A DNA stretch of 64,000 nt from Mucidula mucida (lineage: Eukaryota; Basidiomycota; Agaricomycetes; Agaricales; Physalacriaceae), in contig JADNYV010000064.1 of the NCBI GenBank assembly GCA_015501055.1, forward strand, positions 62,001-126,000. The letters run 5' to 3'. The notes under the pieces were generated by a model that saw only the letters and a program-made list of their open reading frames with translations, had not been told where the DNA came from and did not search any database. The translations under genes and the position numbers were made by a program. Below are positions 12,304 to 23,766 of this stretch, piece by piece (position 1 is the stretch's first letter; every line of letters starts with the position of its first letter).

Positions 12304-13490
12304 ATGGCACCACGGGCTCCTCGCATTGCAGCTCCTGATCTTACAGAAGAGCTCAAGACGAGATATACGGCGTCGTTTGCGCATATCCCGAACAAAGACG
12401 ATGTCCTAACATTGCAGGAAACGAGAGCGGCCCTTCAACCAAAGAAGAGGAAAGCCGGTGTAGAGGAGGAACATGTCGACCGTCCCGCCAACAGGTTTAT
12501 GCTTTACAAGGCGTGGATGTCCGATGAGTTGTCCGCAAGTCTCTGTGCAGAGCTCAAGGCACATACGGCCCACTGTGGTTCGACATGTTTCGAAGGTGGT
12601 CTCATACCATTGGAAGCGTTTGGGCACGGAGGCCGAGGCATTTTGGCAGGAAATGCAGGAGGAAACGAAGCAGAGACACGCAGAGGCCCATCCGGGTTAC
12701 GAGTATCATCCGGCGAAACCGGGCGAAGGGAAAGCGGCCAAGAAGCGCAAGATGAAGAGTTCCAAGTCCTCGGCGAGGGTATCCCCTCCCAAAACACAGA
12801 CGCCAGTGTGGGACGCGGCGCTGGAGCCCTTCCAGTTTACATTCCAAATCGAGAGCCCATTGGTGAATGCACCACAACAATTCACGAATGCCCCGTTGCC
12901 CCCGGTCAATGGGCAAGAACACGCTCAATCGCGAGACCATTTCGCCCCGCAGCCTTTTGTCGACGCGTCGTCTGAGGTATGTGCTTTGTTCGCCTCTTTG
13001 TCTTTGTCTCATTTGTTCTCTTAGCAGCCATCTGCATTCAGCGGTAATGAATTCTACGGGCGCGAGAACTTTGCCGTCGCTGGTCCTCGAATGAGGTATG
13101 TGCATTGTTTGATGACTGTTTGTTCTCGTCTCATGATTCTTCAAGCAGGACACGGCCGAACCATCGTACGCCCTCGATGCATTCAACGGAGAGGCTTTTC
13201 TCACCGACTACAATCCGGTTCCGGTATGTGTATTGTCCTCACTTGAATCTTGGTCTTTGGCTAACAAATCCACTTGCCAGTTTACCGCGCCATGGAACGT
13301 TAACCAGTCTCTGCAAGACGAGATCATTACAATCTGCCGCCATTTCTTCCAGCCCGAAATTGAACGGCGTATCAATTTTGATGAGATAGAACGGGACGAT
13401 CCGCTCATCGCCTCCATGTCTGATGAGGACCAGGACATTTTCAAGACGAGGCTTCATGCACGCGCTGCATTCCCTCTCTGGATGTTCTAG
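12304..13490 (+). pseudogene. HMG-box gene copy 2, frameshifted
   Basis: Same exon structure as copy 1, but one C is missing near 12559 and one T near 12589, both inside the HMG box coding region, and one C near 13084 in exon 2. The first two destroy the middle of the HMG box and leave the rest out of frame; three losses together restore frame only near the end. Exon 2 matches copy 4 (NEFYGRENF) rather than copies 1 and 3 (NEFHGHQKH), so this copy is a mosaic. The three losses all fall in runs of one base and could be consensus errors. Confidence 0.8.
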
Positions 13491-14493
13491 GCCTAGGATT
13501 TCTTTTTTTCTTTCTCGCTGTTTTGTTTATATTTACATCTTCTTGACATTCATCCTCATCGCATGTCTTGTTTTCTCCGTCTCTTTGCTACATATTGCAT
13601 TGTCACATCCATCGCATTTACGATACCCGTACATATTCCAACATCCATCTCTCTGTTCATATCGTATTGCTATCGTTTCCCGTCTACATTTCCATTTTCC
13701 CCGTTTCTCTGCTATCGTTCGTCTTGCATCGCATTAGGATATCCTTCTATCTCTTGTTACTCCGTATCGCTATCGTGTTCTGTTTACATTGTGCTTGTCC
13801 AAATTGCATCTGTTGTTGTCCTTGCTTGTGGGTTACCGTGACTTGTTTTTTGCGCTACACGCCTCTTTCTTTATCAACCACCATCTATATACCACAAACG
13901 GGCTTCCTGCGACGCGTCAAAATGTGTCTTATATCTAAACGCGGAATCGTGCTTTCTGTTGATGTGTACGTTTTGACTGTTTCACCACAGAAGGCCAGGG
14001 CATTCAAAGAGTCTATGATAGCGTTCAACGAAGGTCTCGCATTCTTCTAGATTAAATTTCAGGTCATTTCTACTCCCTAGCCATTTCTACTCCCTAGCAT
14101 TTCTGTCGGTGTATATTCTAGTGCGCATTCTACATACCTCGCTAGCGGACCATACGACTTCGATCGCATCAAGATCACAAGTTGGAAGGATGCGCTCGAC
14201 TCTGATCCATTTGCTCCGTCTGTATTTCAGATTGTGCTGACAGGTTGGGTCCGGGAACATTCACAAACCGCTCCTTATTTTCTTCTTCGACCACTGCAAT
14301 CTCATAACATCCTACTTTGAGCGTCATTGATACGAAGCCAAGTCCCAAGAAACCCATCCACTAAGTCATCACACTCTGGCAAAGGAAACTCGGAGAACAC
14401 CAAAAAGGTTATCATTTTGAATATTAGTTTACCGGGTGATATTTTGGGCTATCCCTTACTCGAGGCCAACACCGAACCAGGAGTTATGGTGCA

Positions 14494-17086
14494 AGAATCT
14501 GTACGCGTTTTGGTGGACGCGTCGTCGGACAACCTTCAACGCGTACAGATTTTGTCGTTCTCGGTGACAACGCCGGACCTAGCAAGCTCGCTGCTATCAA
14601 GAAACACGGCATCCGCACCCTTGACGAGGACGCGTTCCTCAACCTGATCGCAACGCGAACGGGCACCGGTGAGATTGATGAAAAGGCGAAGAAGAAGATG
14701 GAAAAGGAGCAGAAGGACATCAAGATTGCAGCCAAGGAAATGGAAAAACGCGAGAAACAAGAGGCTAAGGCTTCTGCGTCTAGGTCGGTCGATACCTTGG
14801 AATTTAGTTCGTCGCTGATGTTTTTATGGTAGTGGCCACAAGGGGCCGGATCCGTCAATGCAACTATGGACGACCCGTTATGCCCCTCAGTCGCTCAAAG
14901 AAATATGTGGGAACAAGTCTTCGGTCGAGAAGCTGCTTCTGTGGTTACAGGAATGGTTTGCCATTTACTTTTCAACGATGATTCTGTTTTAATTTTGTTC
15001 AGGCCAGCGAGCTACAAAGCCGACTTTAAGAAACCTGGCAAGAACGCCATGAACACGAATCGCGCCGTCCTCATTACAGGTCCGCCGGGGATTGGCAAGA
15101 CGACTAGTGCGCATCTATGTGCCAAACTCGCGGGATATACACCCATCGAATTGAACGCAAGTGATGCTCGAAGCAAAAAACTCGTCGAGGTATACTATTC
15201 AGCATATCATTGTTTCTTGCCTGCTTATCAATTTAAAGAATGGTATGAATGTCAACAATACGTCGCTCGATAGCTATATCGGCGGTAGTAAGGTTTGTAC
15301 TCTCAGTCTTCGCCAATCCTTTAACTTGACCGATAAACAGCAAACGAACTCGTTGGGTGTTGCCATAACCGACCGAACATGCCTGATTATGGATGAGGTT
15401 GACGGCATGTCTTCTGGTGATCGTGGAGGAGTTGGTGCTCTGAATGCGTTAATCAAGAAAAGCAAGGTAAGCAAGAACTCGCACTGCTTTGCGAGATTGA
15501 CATGAAATCAAGATCCCCATCATATGTATAGCGAACGACAAGGGTGCACAAAAGCTCAAGCCGTTACAAGCGACAACGTTCGGCATGTCATTTCAGAAGT
15601 ACGTCTTCGCTAGTCGTTCTACTTCCCCATTTACATTTCCCGTCAGACCGCAAGCCAATCAAGTTCGCTCGCGCATCATGACGATAACTTTCAAGGAGAA
15701 GATGGATCTTCCAGGGAATGTCATCGACCAGCTTATCACAGGATCGCAGTCCGATATTCGTCAAGTTCTCAATATGCTTTCGACTTGGAAACTGTCGAGC
15801 TCAAAGATGACTTTTGATGAGGGTAAAACCTTGTGCGTTCTTCACTTCACTTGGTTGGAAGTCAGATACTGAGACGGTGATTTCCAGGACCAAGATGAAT
15901 GAGAAGTATCAAATCATGAGTCCCTTCGATATCACGTCCAAGATATTGGGACCGTATATGTTCTCGCCGACCGAGAAGAAGTCGCTTGGTGACAAGATGG
16001 AGCTGTATTTTCAAGATCATTCCTTTGTGCCGTTGTTCATTCAGGTGAGTACGATTTCGGGTTTAGGACTCGACTCGGTAATGACAACAATCGAAGGAGA
16101 ACTATCTGAAAAGTCAGCCGACGAAGCTGCGTAACCTCGAGGGGCCAGAAAAGGTCTTGAAGCAGCTCCAGCTTATGGACCGCGCGGCTTCGTCGATTTC
16201 GGACGGCGACCTAGTCGATGGAATGATACACGGGTACGATTACTCTCGTTAGTTGCATTCGAAGAGTGACCTAAAAGACCTTCAGGCCCGAACAGCATTG
16301 GGCTCTCATGCCTCTTCACGCGGTGTGCTCAACGGTTCGCCCAGCATCATTTGTCTTTGGACAAGGAGCGCATTATGGAGGTCCGAACGGGATGTCATTC
16401 CCTCAGTGAGCACACCTTCTTTTCGCAGATGTTTATAACTCATATGACCGTTTAGGTGGTTGGGTCAGAACTCGAAACAGAGCAAGCTGAATAGGCAACT
16501 TGCTGACATCCAGATCAAAATGCGTCTAAAAGCATCTGGCGATAAACATGAATTGCGGCAGCAGTATATTCCAGCGCTTTACCCGTACATCGTGCGGCCT
16601 CTGATTGAGGACGGATCGGTGAGGCTAAAGAGAACCAGCCATTTCAAAGTCATCGCTGATAGTTATTTGTAGGACGCCGTCGAAGACATCATCGAACGTA
16701 TGGATGGATATTACCTGAACAAGGAAGACTGGGACAGTGTCGTCGAGCTGGGTGTCGACACGAATAAGGACGACATCATTTTAAAGAAGATCCCAGGTGC
16801 CGTCAAGGCGGCGTTTACGCGGAAATACAACGCGACCGAGCATCCGATTGCGTATCACAAGGCGCAGGATTTGGGCAAGGCCCCGAAGAAGCTGGCGTCT
16901 GCTGGGGAGAAGCCCGATTTGGAGGACGCGTTTGAGATGGATGAGGATGTTGCGGAGGGGTCGGATGAGGAGGAGTCGAGTGGCAGTGGTGGGAGAGGGA
17001 AGAAGAAGGATGGGATTGAGGGTGACAAGTTGCTGCAGGTTGCAAAGGCGAAGAAGAAGCCGAGGAAGAGTGCGGCTGGGAAATAG
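14494..17086 (+). CDS. RFC1: RFC1, N-terminus missing, copy C (most intact)
   Basis: A continuous frame can be read through 12 exons: to 14783, 14833-14955, 15003-15189, 15239-15292, 15341-15466, 15513-15598, 15647-15822, 15866-16044, 16097-16233, 16286-16405, 16456-16618, 16673-17086. It covers the end of the BRCT domain, a Lys/Glu-rich linker, the AAA+ module (Walker [10 protein letters not shown], Walker [10 protein letters not shown]), the conserved [10 protein letters not shown] region, and the RFC1 C-terminal domain (SWLG-like [34 protein letters not shown]), ending in an acidic then Lys-rich tail. No start codon or upstream RFC1 exons precede it: the gene begins in mid-BRCT next to HMG-derived spacer. 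A functional RFC1 must lie elsewhere. The product, if any, would need a new start. Confidence 0.85.
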
Positions 17087-17352
17087 TCACTTCGTGTATC
17101 TATTAGTGCGGTCTTCAGACTCACTAATTTTGGTTATCTTGTGTCAGTGCTCTAGCAAATTCGGAAACAGCAGGTATGTCCTGACTGCCAGGTGCGAGGT
17201 AAATGTTACTGGAGAATGTTGCTTCGGAGTGGCGTTTGTGTCGTTTGTTAACAGCATCGGAGGGAGACAGGCTCATGCGATCCTCAAGTACCCGCGTCGC
17301 ATAATCAAGGTAGGCCCCGCAAAGAAGTTTAATCGTACAGACGCTTTCTAGC

Positions 17353-17406
17353 CTCGCGAACTTTTCTCATGAGATAAAAGTGTATCTCATGAGAAAAGTT
17401 CGCGAG
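17353..17406. repeat. Perfect hairpin, 23-bp arms (unit C)
   Basis: Identical to 3667-3720 and 10527-10580, in the same place within the unit. Confidence 0.9.
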
Positions 17407-17591
17407 ACGCGGACACTAAGATGAACTGCAAGATTGGAATACCTCTGATTACAATAATGTAGTCTTTTCGTTGTCTATGTTCACAATGTTCTTCGGGTTT
17501 GAGTTGAGCTGTTTGTGATGGACAGGCGTGTTGCAGATCGGTAGCACACGTAAGCGTCTTGATGCCATTTTCCTTCCGAACCGCTATGGAC

Positions 17592-19090
17592 ATTTGCTAG
17601 CCTAGACCCAAGCGTTCCAGGCTAGACATTTGCGAACTGCAAGAATAACTTCGAGTCGCGCAGCCTTAGCCACTATTTCTGGTAAATGGCGAACAGCCAC
17701 CTTATTTCTCCTTCGTTCGTTCTGAAAATTTGTACAGGGGTGTCTTTGGCGTATTACCGCGTTTAAACTGTGTTCGTGAAGGCAAACCTCAACGTCACGT
17801 CTGCATTCCTTCACCCCTATACTGTGCCCTAGCACTTCATGTCCCTGGTTCTTGCGCGTCCACATATGCGTGTAACTGGACACACGCGTGGTGCAGGACC
17901 CAGTGGTTGATCCAGCAATCGCTGGGATGCCATTCTTCTTCTTTTATGTCGACTCTGCAACGCGCGTGGCATTCACGTCTCCGTTCTCCCAGCCAGCGCA
18001 TACTTACTTTGTCAGCTGAGCAGAAAAAGGTATGTGCTGGGCTCATACTTGTGGCACTCCATAACGATTTGTGTGCTAGGTTATTCTGGGTAGAAGAACT
18101 TGGACTAGTCAATGTTTTGCCATCGTTGCACATGAATCCTGACAATCGTTTGACTGGCCTCCTTGAGCCATGGCGGCCTCCTGAATTCATCGCGACGTAT
18201 ATGCTTTCGCTGGCGCTCGCAGCTCTACTTTGCGAAGTCCTTCATCCCTTAGGAGACGTCGCAAACAACACATTGACATCGGTTTCTTTCCCATGAATCC
18301 CAGTCGCAATCAAACCCCTTAGGAGATAGAAAACAAGTAACGTTGACAGAACCCGTTCCCTTCGTGCACGGAGGCTGTTCCAACGAGACGCGATGGCGAA
18401 CATGGCCATTGCAAGCTTCCCAACTTCGCACTGGGAAGAGAAGAGGCGGGACGTCCCCCTCGAGATGCGGACGACGGTGCTCCGACAGGAACGCGCACAC
18501 TCCTGATTTCTAAGGCGGCAATTACGGGGCTTTGACCTGATCTGTGGGGGTGTGGCTTGGCGTGGCGGCTCTCCGAGGAGACGTAAACGCGCTCACGTGG
18601 CACTGCACTCTTCTGCGCATGAGCGTATACTGCACTAATTCGACCGGATCCTTAATCCTCGACGAAACCGGCCTCGCTTGTCTCAGCTATGGCCTCACAA
18701 GGTTCCTGGGCTTGCGCCCTCATGGACTCGGCTGGAAGAGGCGCGCGCCCGATTTGCCTCTTACTCGCCGCTTGAAGCTGGATTCTTCCTTGGATGATGA
18801 TATCCTGCGTCTTGGGGAACGTGTCACACAGAATGTCTCGCTATGGCATATGGATCGACTCAGCGTCAAGGCGGTGATCGCAGGCCGAGTGGCTTGGTGC
18901 CTCAATGTGGCGCAATTATTTGTGGTGCGAGATTGTGAGAGATTCATTACTTCGTGCCTTGAAAACAATCAAACTAACATTCTATACTACTCCAGAGGCC
19001 TTGTATCAATTAAACGACCTCGCTTTGATGTTTTTCCTTTTCCAGCGAGCGGCACGTGATCACTGACCAAAATCAGGGCTAGACGCGCTT
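17592..19090 (+). other. Unidentified degenerate region upstream of HMG gene (unit C)
   Basis: Counterpart of 3906-5400 and almost identical to it. No family recognised. Confidence 0.4.
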
Positions 19091-19153
19091 TGTCTTTTGT
19101 TCACAGCCTACCACCATCGTCACTCATCACACAAATTTTCATCTATATCAGTC

Positions 19154-20343
19154 ATGGCACCACGAGCTCCTCGCATTGCAGCTCCTGATCTTACAGAAGA
19201 GCTCAAGACGAGATATACGGCGTCGTTTGCGCATATCCCGAACAAAGACGATGTCCTAACATTGCAGGAAACGAGAGCGGCCCTTCAACCAAAGAAGAGG
19301 AAAGCCGGTGTAGAGGAGGAACATGTCGACCGTCCCGCCAACAGGTTTATGCTTTACAAGGCGTGGATGTCCGATGAGTTGTCCGCAAGTCTCTGTGCAG
19401 AGCTCAAGGCCACATACGGCCCACTGTGGTTCGACATGTTTTCGAAGGTGGTCTCATACCATTGGAAGCGTTTGGGCACGGAGGCCGAGGCATTTTGGCA
19501 GGAAATGCAGGAGGAAACGAAGCAGAGACACGCAGAGGCCCATCAGGGTTACAAGTATCATCCGGCGAAACCGGGCGAAGGGAAAGCGGCAAAGAAGCGC
19601 AAGATGAAGAGTTCCAAGTCCTCGGCGAGGGTATCCCCTCCCAAAACACAGACGCCAGTGTGGGACGCGGCGCTGGAGCCCTTCCAGTTTACATTCCAAA
19701 TCGAGAGCCCATTGGTGAATGCACCACAACAATTCACGAATGCCCCGTTGCCCCCGGTCAATGGGCAAGAACACGCTCAATCGCGAGACCATTTCGCCCC
19801 GCAGCCTTTTGTCGACGCGTCGTCTGAGGTATGTGCTTTGTTCGCCTCTTTGTCTTCGTCTCATTTGTTCTCTTAGCAGCCATCTGCATTCAGCGGTAAT
19901 GAATTCCATGGGCACCAAAAACATGCCGTCCCTGGTCCCTTGAATGAGGTATGTGCATTGTTTGATGACTGTTTGTTCTCGTCTCATGATTCTTCAAGCA
20001 GGACACGGCTGAACCATCGTACACCCTCGATGCATTCAACGGAGAGGCTTTTCTCACCGACTACAATCCGGTTCCGGTATGTGTATTGTCCTCACTTGAA
20101 TCTTGGTCTTTGGCTAACAAATCCACTTGCCAGTTTACCGCGCCACGGAACGTTAACCAGTCTCTGCAAGACGAGATCATTACAATCTGCCGCCATTTCT
20201 TTCAGCCCGAACTTGAACGGCGTATCAATTTTGATGAGATAGAGCGGGACGATCCGCTCATCACCTCCATGTCTGATGAGGACCAGGACATTTTCAAGAC
20301 GAGGCTTCATGCACGCGCTGCATTCCCTCTCTGGATGTTCTAG
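19154..20343 (+). CDS. HMG-box DNA-binding protein, copy 3
   Basis: Exons 19154-19828, 19877-19948, 20002-20076 and 20134-20343 give the same 343-residue protein as copy 1, with an intact HMG box at about residues 59-138 and the same KKRK patch. The E-box at 19053-19058 is about 100 bp upstream. Nothing separates it from copy 1 by sequence, so the two would be indistinguishable by short reads. Confidence 0.85.
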
Positions 20344-21140
20344 GCCTAGGATTTCTTTTTTTTCTTTCTCGCTGTTTTGTTTATGTTTACATCTTCTTAC
20401 CATTCATCCTCATCACATGTCTTGTTTTCCCCGTCTCTTTGCTACATATTGCATTGTCACATCCATCGCATTTACGATACCTGTACATATTCCCTCATCC
20501 ATCTCTCTGCTCATATCGTATTGCTATCGTTTCCCGTCTACATTTCCATTTTCCCCGTTTCTCTGCTATCGTCTCGTCTTGCATCGCATTAGGATATCCT
20601 TCTATCTCTTGTTACTCCGTATCGCTATCGTGTTCTGTTTACATTGTGCTTGTCCAAATTGCATCTGTTGTTGTTCTTATCCGAACTTGTGTGTTACCGT
20701 GACTCGTTTTGCGTTACACGCCTCTTTCTTATTAACCACCATCTGCGACAGACGCGCTTGCTGCGGCGCGTCAAACTGTGCGTTATATTCAAACATGGAT
20801 TTGTCCTTCCTGTTGGAGTACATTTCGAATTCTTGTTTCACATGCGGGCGTTGAAATAATCTCGCCCTGATAGCGTTCAACCAAGCTTCCGCATTGACTT
20901 GTGTAATTCTACGCTATTTCTATTCCCTAGCATTTTCGTTGGAGTGGATTCTAACTTCTAGTGCGCATTTCACACCTCGTTGAAAGAGAGCGGTCCATAT
21001 GCAGCGGACCATACGACTTCGATCGCATCAAGATCACGCCATGTTCTGTCTGCATGAGCGATGATGAGTCCAGATGGATCCGCGTGCTACCCAGCTTCAT
21101 ATTCATGACGGGTGACGGCAACTCTTGACCACCTACCGTC
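20344..21140 (+). other. Diverged tail of the array, joins the permease
   Basis: Pyrimidine-rich 3' tail of the HMG gene (20344-20720) followed by diverging sequence, then a 35-bp match (about 21001-21036) to the spacer at 455-490. No gene of its own. Contains the promoter and leader of the permease. Confidence 0.6.
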
Positions 21141-23294
21141 ATGTCTTTGGAGAACGCAGACCCCGTTAAAGTATCGGACGAGGCGCTCTCCGTCGACGAT
21201 ATTGAGCATCAGGCTGTAAAAGATGTTCGTCTTCGCCGGGAGCTCTCCGCGCGCCAGGTCCAGATGATTGCCATCGCTGGTACCATCGGCACGGGTCTTT
21301 TCTTAGGTAGGCCCCGCAAAGAAGTTTGATCGTAGACTAGGTTTATTGAAATTTTAGGTACTGGACGTTCTCTGGCGCAAGGAGGGCCTGCGAGCATCCT
21401 GATATGCTACTCCATCGTTGGGTTTATTGTCTATGTCACGCTTCTCCTCTTGGGCGAGATGGCTACGCAGTACCCCGTGGCGGGGTCCTTCAACGCGTAT
21501 ACGACACGCTTCTTCTCGCCTTCATATGGATTCGCATTGTCCTGGAATTACTGGTTCAACGACGCGGTGTCTGTCGCGTCGGATTTGACGGCGGCGCAGC
21601 TAGTCTTGCAGTATTGGACTGTTCAGCATTCGTGGGCTGTCAGCCTCGCGTTTTGGGTTTTTCTGGTCGCTGTGAATGCTATCCACGTGCGAGCTTATGG
21701 AGAGCTTGGTTCGTCTCCTTAATTTATTTCGTTTGTGTCACTTCTAAGCTTCTGTCAGAATACTGGCTGGCTTCACTGAAGGTCGCGACGATTGTTGTGT
21801 TCGTCATCGTCGGTATACTGGTGAACCGCGGTGTGAACCAAGATCACCATGTCATCGCATTTAGCAACTGGGGCATTGACGGCGCACCGTTCGTCAATGG
21901 CTTCGGTGGGTTTGCAAGGGTATTCGTCACAGCAAGTTTCGCATGTGAGTGATGCGATACGCCCACGAGCCGCCGGTACTGGTGCTCATCATTGCGTAGA
22001 TGGTGGCACGGAAAGTTTGGGAATCGCTGCTGGCGAAACTAAAAATCCATCTGCCAACATGCCAAAAGTTGTCAAGTTCGTGTTCTGGAGGCGAGTCGCG
22101 TGCTACTATAGATGTCTTTCACGTTCACTAATATATATCAGGATTTTGATATTCTACCTTCTTAGCGTATTCCTGATAGGTTTGAACGGTTAGTGGACGC
22201 ATTCTGTCATGACCCTTCAAGGATGCTGAACGAATTTCCAGTCCCTTGGAACTACCCAAACCTTTCCAACAAGACTACGACAACCTCGCCGTTCACCATC
22301 GTTTTCCAATATGCTGGCTCTAGTAAGTACTTCGCCTTTACTTGTCGCAGTAACTGATCCCAATGCAAACTCGTATAGACGCCGCAGGATCGTTCATGAA
22401 CACCGTCATCTTGACTTCCGTACTCTCCGCCGGAAATCACGCTCTCTTTGCAGGCACTCGTGTGTTATACGGTTAGAAAGACTATGCTTACTATCATGAC
22501 ACTCCCGTTTTTAAACTGTTGACAGGTTTATCGGTGACCAGACCGGCACAAGCTCCTCGGATATTTTCTTGGACTATTCGAGGCGTTCCTCTGCCTGCAC
22601 TGGCGCTCACGAGTAGCATCAGCGCGTTATGCTTTGGATCTAGTTTCATCGGGAGTGGCCAACTATGGGGATGGCTACAGAACATCGTTGGTGTTTCAAA
22701 CCAGGTTCGTCGGGTAGTTTTTTTCTGAGCATGAACCACTGATGCGCGCCCAGATTGCCTGGTTGTCTATCGGTCTTGCGAGCTGGCGATTCAGGAAAGC
22801 GTGGGTTCGCCAAGGGCGCCCATTAAGCGAGCTGAAGTTCCGTGCCGCGTGGACCTGGCCTTGGGGCCGTTTTTTGTTGTACGTTCTCAACTCACTTTGC
22901 CTTATCGTGGCCTCAACATATATCTAGATCGGCGCCGTCTCTGTGATCATTCTCAGTAAGTCTTTCACCTTCCAGAAACAGACCATCAACTAAGCCTCAC
23001 TCGACAGTCCAAGGATGGTCTTCAATCATACCAGACTTTGTCACAGTCGACTTTATCTCGCTGTACATTGAAATTCCCGTCATGATCATCATGTACTTTG
23101 CCTGGCTATGGACGAAGAAGATACGCCCGCGCGCCGTTGGTTCGGAAGCGTCCTCGACACGGGCCTGGCTACACGATGTCGTTGATGTGAATACCGTGAA
23201 TCTCAAGACGGACGAACATGAAGAAGAGGAGGATGGAGCTGTCGTCGTGCCGAAACAGTCGTTCCTCCGCACTTTGTATAGCTGGCTAGCATGA
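21141..23294 (+). CDS. Amino-acid permease (APC superfamily, fungal YAT type)
   Basis: About eleven exons translate to roughly 540 residues. The first exon ends in the signature IAIAGTIGTGLFLG; later come GEMATQYPVAGSF, ALSWNYWFND, GGTESLGIAAGETKNP, FQYAGS, AGNHALFAGTRVLYG and a final hydrophobic helix before an acidic Lys-containing tail ending RTLYSWLA. These are hallmarks of 12-TM proton-coupled plasma-membrane amino-acid importers. Exon 1 is 21141-21306; intron 1 (21307-21357) holds a 30-bp stretch shared with the RFC1 3' flank at about 3622-3651. One intron near 22092 appears to use a GC donor (ag|gcgagt). No disabling change seen. Substrate cannot be told. Confidence 0.88.
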
Positions 23295-23766
23295 GCGAAA
23301 TTCACCCTAGTTTTGTACAGGGCCTTTCACGAAATGGTGAACGCCCGGCGGGTGGTGGTAGACATGTTCGTCAGGGCGCGAGGAGATACCGTTGATTGTT
23401 TCGGTTTTATATCAAAATCCACGAATTGGGCGGACCAAGATTCCCTCTTGTTTTCGGGTCCTTGTGCGCAACCGAGGCAGAATATATCGATCTTCGCCAG
23501 TGTTGCCACTGGCAGGGATTCGATCTTGAGCTATTGTACAGCCAGTAGCCGCCGCATGGAAGGTCATTCTGATTGTTTGCTACTAAAGATTTCAACACTC
23601 TTCTAGTACTTGAACAACCGGTCACCGTATAAAGTGTGCCATTACTCAAGTTCATCGCGGGAGAAACTCGATCTCTGTACATTGATCCTAAAGCAAGCTC
23701 ATCGGCATCGCGACATATACTCTCTGAAGCGCCTTACTCGAGCCTTGTCACTGCGACCGCATAAAG
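23295..23766 (+). other. Intergenic; possible Ty1/copia RNase H remnant
   Basis: Between permease stop and the inverted module. Around 23440-23510 one frame reads GGPRFPLVFGSLCATEAEYIDL, resembling the end of a copia-type RNase H domain (..EAEY..L), but the frame is short and broken on both sides and no LTRs are seen. Rest unassigned. Confidence 0.25.

Larger units (their letters stand above)
6855..13687 (+). repeat. Tandem unit B (second of three)
   Basis: Same order as unit A with a few substitutions and single-base indels. Length is 6833 instead of 6854, partly from a deletion near 10795 (the stretch present at about 3935-3957 in unit A is missing) and from homopolymer changes. Its HMG copy is frameshifted and its RFC1 copy has a C-terminal frameshift. 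Confidence 0.92.
13688..20541 (+). repeat. Tandem unit C (third of three)
   Basis: Third period, closest to unit A in the HMG part and carrying the most intact RFC1 frame. Beyond about 20541 the next period starts but is diverged and is cut off near 21036, where it joins the permease gene. Confidence 0.92.

Noticed and set aside
23440..23560. Active copia retrotransposon
   Set aside because: Only about 25 residues resemble RNase H; no LTR, integrase or reverse transcriptase.
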